Shown here: positions 20,385-24,413 of the stretch, piece by piece
Layout of the letters: every line of letters begins with the position of its first letter
Position numbering within the stretch: the first letter of the stretch is position 1
Source of the DNA: Oehlia diaphana
Taxonomy: Eukaryota > Glomeromycota > Glomeromycetes > Glomerales > Glomeraceae
DNA length: 24,413 nt
Reading direction: 5' to 3'
Assembly (NCBI GenBank): GCA_003833135.1
Contig: QZLH01000208.1
Span: 8,276-32,688, forward strand
Notes under the pieces: model-generated
The model's input: the letters and a program-made list of their open reading frames with translations, nothing else
What the model was told of the DNA's origin: nothing
Databases searched by the model: none
Program-made: the position numbers and the translations under genes

Positions 20385-21917
20385 CTAAAAATTACGCTTC
20401 TTTTTAATTTGAAAAACTTAATATCCACTACAAATGAATTTTTTGGGGATTTTGATATCTGGATAAGAAACAAGCTTAGATTTCCATTCGGCCTTATTTT
20501 TCATAGCTAAATCATTACCACCTTCATAATTAGCACCCCATTCTTTATAGCAACGTACAGAACATTCATTGGGTTTAACACGACCAATGTTAGGAGCTCC
20601 AAGTTCATCAAAAGAAAATATGAAACCATCGAGAGAAGTTTTACTTCTACCATTAGAATCCTAGTCTAAAAGATTATAACCTCCAACAATTCGTTTAGAA
20701 TTTCTTATTTTAATAACAATAAGAGTTGGACCTTTGTTATCACATAATCTATGAAAAGTTTATGGATCCTATACCATCATGACTACCACGTAATAATAAA
20801 TTAAAATCATAAGGAATTATTTTAGCATTCTTATATTCAAATCCATCAATCCAACTTGAAAATGATAATACATGTTGAGTGGTTATTATTTTGGAATCAA
20901 TCTTTGGTAAAGTAGCACGACGAATTGGACCGTTAACTTGAGCAGTTAAATTTGGAACGGAATGCCATAGAAGATCTTGTTCCTGGTAACATATGAGCTC
21001 TGAGAACTTCTTGTTTAATATCTTTTGGTATTAATTCTTCATAAGGTAAAACTTCATTAAAAAATCTTCGGCCGAAATATCATGAAATTGAATTAAAGGT
21101 ATAAATTTTTCAATAGTATTTTTCATCAAATCTATATCATCCCTTGACCATTTATTAACATCATTATCTAAAGATGGATTTTTTGCAAATCCCCATACAA
21201 GTATATCATCCCATATAGATATTTCAATCTTCTCTTTTTAATAATTGTATTAATACATCTTCTAAAAGGGATTTGAATTTATCCGTACCTAATAATATAT
21301 GAGGTTCCGCACATAATGTTTCTAAACAAAATTCTCGTAAATCAGCAAATATATCATGAGTAAATATAATATCGATCATATCTATAGGATGCTTTTGAAA
21401 GAAATATCTTTGATGTTTTTTCAAAAAATTTCCCACATGATTCTTTAATTTATGTAATTCCAATTCATTTGATGCCATAAATAAATTCAAAACTTCAACA
21501 CCATCTTCTCTATCAAGAATCACAGTTCCTCCGTAAAAGTAACTATTGTATGAGAGGAAGAATGAAACGAGGAAATAAAAAAAATAAATTTAAAATCGAA
21601 AATAAAACAAATATTAATATCAAAATTATTCAAATTCAAATTATTATTATATACATAAATAATACTAAAAGATCTTGGAGAAATATCAGGTCTTTTTATA
21701 ATATATTTTCCATCGATTTTTTCAATTGAATTAATAGGAAATGCGTCACGAAAATATTGTGATCGACAACCGAGTATAAGTGAATGTGCATATAATTCTT
21801 TATAATCCGAATTTTTTCCTGCTTGTATCAATACATCTTGACTACCTCCAGTTTCTAATAATAATTTTAAATCATATATGATATCTGATATTATATTTGG
21901 CCAAAATTTTTTTCCAT
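20385..21917 (-). pseudogene. Decayed BTB-BACK-TLDc gene with stops and frameshifts
   Basis: All family blocks survive in order on the minus strand but not in one frame. Exon 1 (about 21655-21917) reads DVLIQAGKNSDYKELYAHSL and RPDISPRSFSII. The only ATG (21915-21917) is out of frame by one base at an A7 run. The 112-bp intron (21543-21654) keeps GT and AG, but two bases are missing before the donor, so splicing breaks the frame. Exon 2 opens YFYGGTVILDREDGVEVLNL and reaches LLKRED before TGA (21224-21226). Further breaks are a one-base loss near 21060 (EDFFNEV), a one-base gain near 20760 (NFHRLCD), Trp to TAG in GGYNLLD(W) at 20661-20663, and Glu to TAA in GY(E)VFQ at 20418-20420. The TLDc core GGYN-LLD and the KNKAEWKSKLVSYPDIKIP stretch remain readable. 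No full product is possible. Confidence 0.93.
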
Positions 21918-22037
21918 TTTTTTTTTTTTAATATAAAAAAAATAAAAAAAAAAAAAAAGTTTAAAAAAAAAAAAAAAAAAAAAAATTTACAAATAACGAA
22001 AAAAAAATAAGCTTTTTTTATAAATGTTTCTAAATTA

Positions 22038-22070
22038 AATAACATGTCAATAACATGTAAATAACATGTT
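22038..22070 (+). repeat. Three tandem 11-bp repeats AATAACATGT(N)
   Basis: AATAACATGT is repeated three times in direct succession, with the eleventh base C, A and T. Each unit contains the palindrome ACATGT. It lies about 120-150 bp upstream of the dead gene ending at 21917. This could be chance slippage or the remains of a binding-site cluster. Confidence 0.75.
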
Positions 22071-22328
22071 TTAGATTAAAGCATTGATAAAAAATATCTA
22101 AGTTTGTCGGACGCAATTAAAATATCAACAAAACTAACTTTGTATCCCATTACCATGAAAAAGTTAGAAATGTAGTGTGTAACTAAACAAAGGGATTTCT
22201 AATTGTATTATGTAATAACTTTTTTAGATATAAAAATCATTGAAAAATAATCAATTATAATATTACCACGAAAGAAGTACATCAATAAAGGTATTATGTA
22301 ATAATTTTTAAATCAAAACTTTTAGTAG

Positions 22329-22559
22329 TACATATATCTGTACATTTGTATTTTCTGCATGTCTGTATGTCAGCATGTCCGATATACTTACTTCAAGAGG
22401 AAATAACTGAACTTTTTAAAATTTTTTTAAAATCTAAATTTTAAAAAAAGTACAAATTAATAAAGTTTATGGAAATTATTTATCTGTACATATCTGTATT
22501 TTCTGCATATCTCTATGTCCGCATGTCCAGCCTACGAAGATATACTTTAAGAGGAAATG
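22329..22559. repeat. Imperfect direct duplication, period 148 bp
   Basis: Unit 1 (about 22329-22411) and unit 2 (about 22477-22559) share ATCTGTACAT, GTATTTTCTGCAT, CT.TATGTC.GCATGTCC, GATATACTT and AAGAGGAAAT. The marker TTTTCTGCAT begins at 22351 and 22499. Unit 2 has an insertion (AGCCTACGAA) before GATATACTT. A separate shared word ATTATGTAATAA (near 22208 and 22294) suggests that the whole area grew by duplication. No coding potential. Confidence 0.65.
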
Positions 22560-23855
22560 TACCATACCTGGTATCATTCATGTAAATTTGCTTGATGGTC
22601 ATGAAATAAATTTATAAATATTTTATTGAACCAAGAATAATTTTTTTATCATTCTTAAAATATAATTTCTTTCTTTGTATACAAAAATAATGTTTTTTGA
22701 TTAAAATTTCATAACGTGGAAAATAAAATTCCTTTTAGTTAATTGGCTTCCACATTAAATTATTACAATAGTTATTTTTTAATTTAATGCCCGTCTATGC
22801 AGGAAAATCTGCAGGGATTATGATGTAATCTGATTAATTTAGGTAGATACGTTTATCAGTTACTTGTTTACTAAAAAAAAAAATTTATCGTATTTTGGTA
22901 AACATTACCGGTTAGTGAGTTGACGTGTATTTCCTGAAATTCAAACATTTGATTTTAGTTTACGAAATTAAGGTAAGAAAACATAATAAATGTAACGAAT
23001 TTATTTGCTAATTTCTTATATTTACAATGATAATAATAATTATAATAATAATAGTCCGGTTAGCAGTTTTGTGCAGCTTCTTCCAATGTGTTCTAACCTG
23101 TAGTGAGTTAAATCGGGGTCTTAGCCCTACATTTCCTACGCCATTTGAAATATGATGATGAATACTTCTTAATGGATTGCTTCTGTCATTACTTCAGCTA
23201 TATGCTGGTAGCGTTTAACTTTTTGGAATACACGCCATACAGTATATTGTGAATAATGAAAATATGATTATAATTAGAGTATATTAAGATGAAATATTTA
23301 TTACTACAATTAAATATTAAGAATTAATTTATTATATATTAGTTAAAATATTTCTCAATAAAAGACAAATTCATCCAAGTTTATAGTCTGTATAACGTTA
23401 TGTATAGTACAATGATTTATTACAAGACGAACAAATTTGTTTTGTAAATTATCAGAAATTCTAAAAATTCTCTCAATTACATATAAAATAATGATTAATA
23501 AAGGAAATGCGTATAAAGATAAATCTTCTTTTACACGCAGTTTTAATATTCTCTTGTAAATCATATTCAAATTCACAATTAAAATGGATTTTTTTTTTGA
23601 GTAATTCTTGCGCGCGATAAGATATCTTCCTCTTATATACAATAAAATATATACAATATATAGGTTAGTTATTGCATGTAATGCATGTATTTATTATTAT
23701 AATTTATATTAACAAATTTAATTTTCGTACTAACTTACCAATGAGATCAAATAGAATCCTATTTCTATTATATATAATTTTTTATTATAAAGTTAAATAG
23801 ATATTATGACAATGCTAATAATGAAGTATCAATATTCGACAAGATTATAACTTAC

Positions 23856-24141
23856 CGAATATTCTCCTGCGCCTCTAAAATATTCTAATAATTTAGTCAC
23901 TACATCTATAAAATCGAAAAAAATCATTTCCCCAGTAAAATAACTATGATTAAAGTTAATACATTTTTAAAATCAAAAAAAAAAAAAAACGTAAATGTAA
24001 ATAAAAAATATATGAAATTACTTACATAATATCTGAATATAACTTTCGATTTTATTTAAAGATACCCAAATACCAAATTTCTGTTTTTTTTTACAAATAT
24101 AAATAAATAAACAATTAGGAATACATTACAAGTCTCATACC
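23856..24141 (-). other. Possible fragment of an unrecognised spliced gene
   Basis: On the minus strand three consecutive pieces with good splice signals share one reading frame. Piece 1 ends at 24141 (EISQEKILLFHVLVQ, then CAG|GTATGA). Piece 2 is 24026-24080 (after T-rich AAACAG; KFGIWVSLNKIESYIQIL, then GTAAGT). Piece 3 is 23856-23905 (after TTTTATAG; YVVTKLLEYFRGAGEYS, then GTAAGT). Phases are compatible (0, then 1). Joining onward to the AG at 23751-23752 would add only DSI before a TGA. No start exon was found: upstream the frame meets TAA near 24210. I do not recognise the protein. It may be a short gene, a gene remnant or coincidence. Confidence 0.3.
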
Positions 24142-24299
24142 TGTACCAATACATGAAATAAAAGTATTTTTTCTTGTGAAATTTCTTTTTTAAAAAATAC
24201 AGATAAAGAGCGATTTTAATTTCATTATTCTACTAAAAGAGAAAATAAAACAATAAAAGATCTTGTGTGATGATATGTCGTCGTCTGTGTTAGTGCTCC

Positions 24300-24413
24300 G
24301 CAAAATTCGGGTCTAACCCGGATAATTCAACCTGAGTGAATTTTAAATCGGGTCGGTACTAACAATTTTAATAACCCGTGACCCGCATGACCCGACCCGT
24401 CGGGTCGGGTTAT
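24300..24413. repeat. Edge of a GGGTCGGGT-type palindromic repeat
   Basis: The window ends in clustered ACCCG/CGGGT words: TCGGGTCTAACCCGG at about 24308, ATCGGGTCGGTA near 24350, then ACCCG words from 24374. It finishes with a perfect inverted repeat ACCCGACCCG-T-CGGGTCGGGT (24390-24410). The composition is far richer in G+C than the rest. It is probably the end of a transposable or satellite-like element that continues beyond the window. The same word GGGTCGGGTAT occurs once at about 1867. Confidence 0.55.

Larger units (their letters stand above)
21918..23850. other. Intergenic region with poly-A tracts and short duplications
   Basis: No gene is supported. The region opens with long A and T runs (21918-21985), then three 11-bp repeats and a 148-bp-period duplication (listed separately). 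Around 23055-23230 a stretch of more mixed composition (TCCGGTTAGCAG, CTTCTTCCAATGTG, AAATCGGGGTCTTAGCCC) stands out from the AT-rich background and may be a piece of an unrecognised dispersed element. A 95-codon minus-strand frame (23355-23642) uses almost only A/T codons and is not accepted as a gene. Confidence 0.45.

Noticed and set aside
23355..23642. 95-codon minus-strand frame whose hydrophobic spacing loosely recalls a histone H2A fold
   Set aside because: The resemblance rests on I, L and N residues expected from AT-rich DNA; no histone signature such as the RVGAGAPVY or RHxQLAI blocks is present and the start lacks context.

Overview
This is an extremely AT-rich, intron-containing eukaryotic window, rich in homopolymers. 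It most likely comes from an arbuscular mycorrhizal fungus of the Rhizophagus irregularis (Glomeromycotina) type. The evidence is the AT-rich base composition, short GT-AG introns of 80-133 bp with T-rich 3' ends, a local family of BTB-BACK-TLDc proteins (a family known to be strongly expanded in Glomeromycotina), and a DUF7918-like fungal gene with a lysine-rich repeat tail. The assignment is inferred; no rRNA or tRNA marker was seen.

Layout. Six loci of one gene family lie within about 21.5 kb. The intact ones are at 2570-4062 (-), 8947-10392 (+), 12287-13791 (+) and 16544-18080 (-). The dead ones are at 385-1272 (-) and 20385-21917 (-). Each intact gene has two exons joined by a phase-2 intron at the same place, inside the Arg codon before a Y/F-L/I-YCG motif. 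Splicing gives proteins of 470, 454, 469 and 467 residues with an N-terminal BTB/POZ domain, a BACK-like helical middle and a C-terminal TLDc domain carrying GGYNPLDW. The only other convincing gene is a three-exon DUF7918-like gene at 18630-20185 (+), divergent from the fourth BTB-TLDc gene and convergent with the second pseudogene. A possible fragment of a spliced gene lies at 23856-24141 (-).

The space between genes holds decayed mobile and repetitive DNA. There is a roughly 1.05 kb block ending in an (AAAT)n tail and flanked by 18-bp direct repeats, as expected of a non-LTR retroelement (4194-5279). A MITE family of about 100 bp has CCCTATAAA-type inverted ends and 3-bp target duplications (4542-4636, 10691-10799, fragment 11866-11939). 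There is also a tandem array of T-rich hairpin units (7081-7330), a 90-bp poly-T/poly-A duplication (13901-14080), a 148-bp-period duplication (22329-22559), and the edge of a GGGTCGGGT palindromic repeat at the right end.

How it fits together. BTB-BACK proteins usually act as substrate adaptors for Cullin-3 ubiquitin ligases, and TLDc domains are linked to V-ATPase binding and oxidative-stress resistance. The family is therefore plausibly a set of diversified adaptors, but no substrate can be read from the sequence. The cluster shows gene birth and death: tandem duplication with flanks (385-1272 versus 2570-4062), loss of one BACK domain, and progressive frameshifts and stops in another copy. 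A 26-bp element found in the same orientation upstream of two intact family members, differing only by three C/T changes, is the best candidate for a shared regulatory site.
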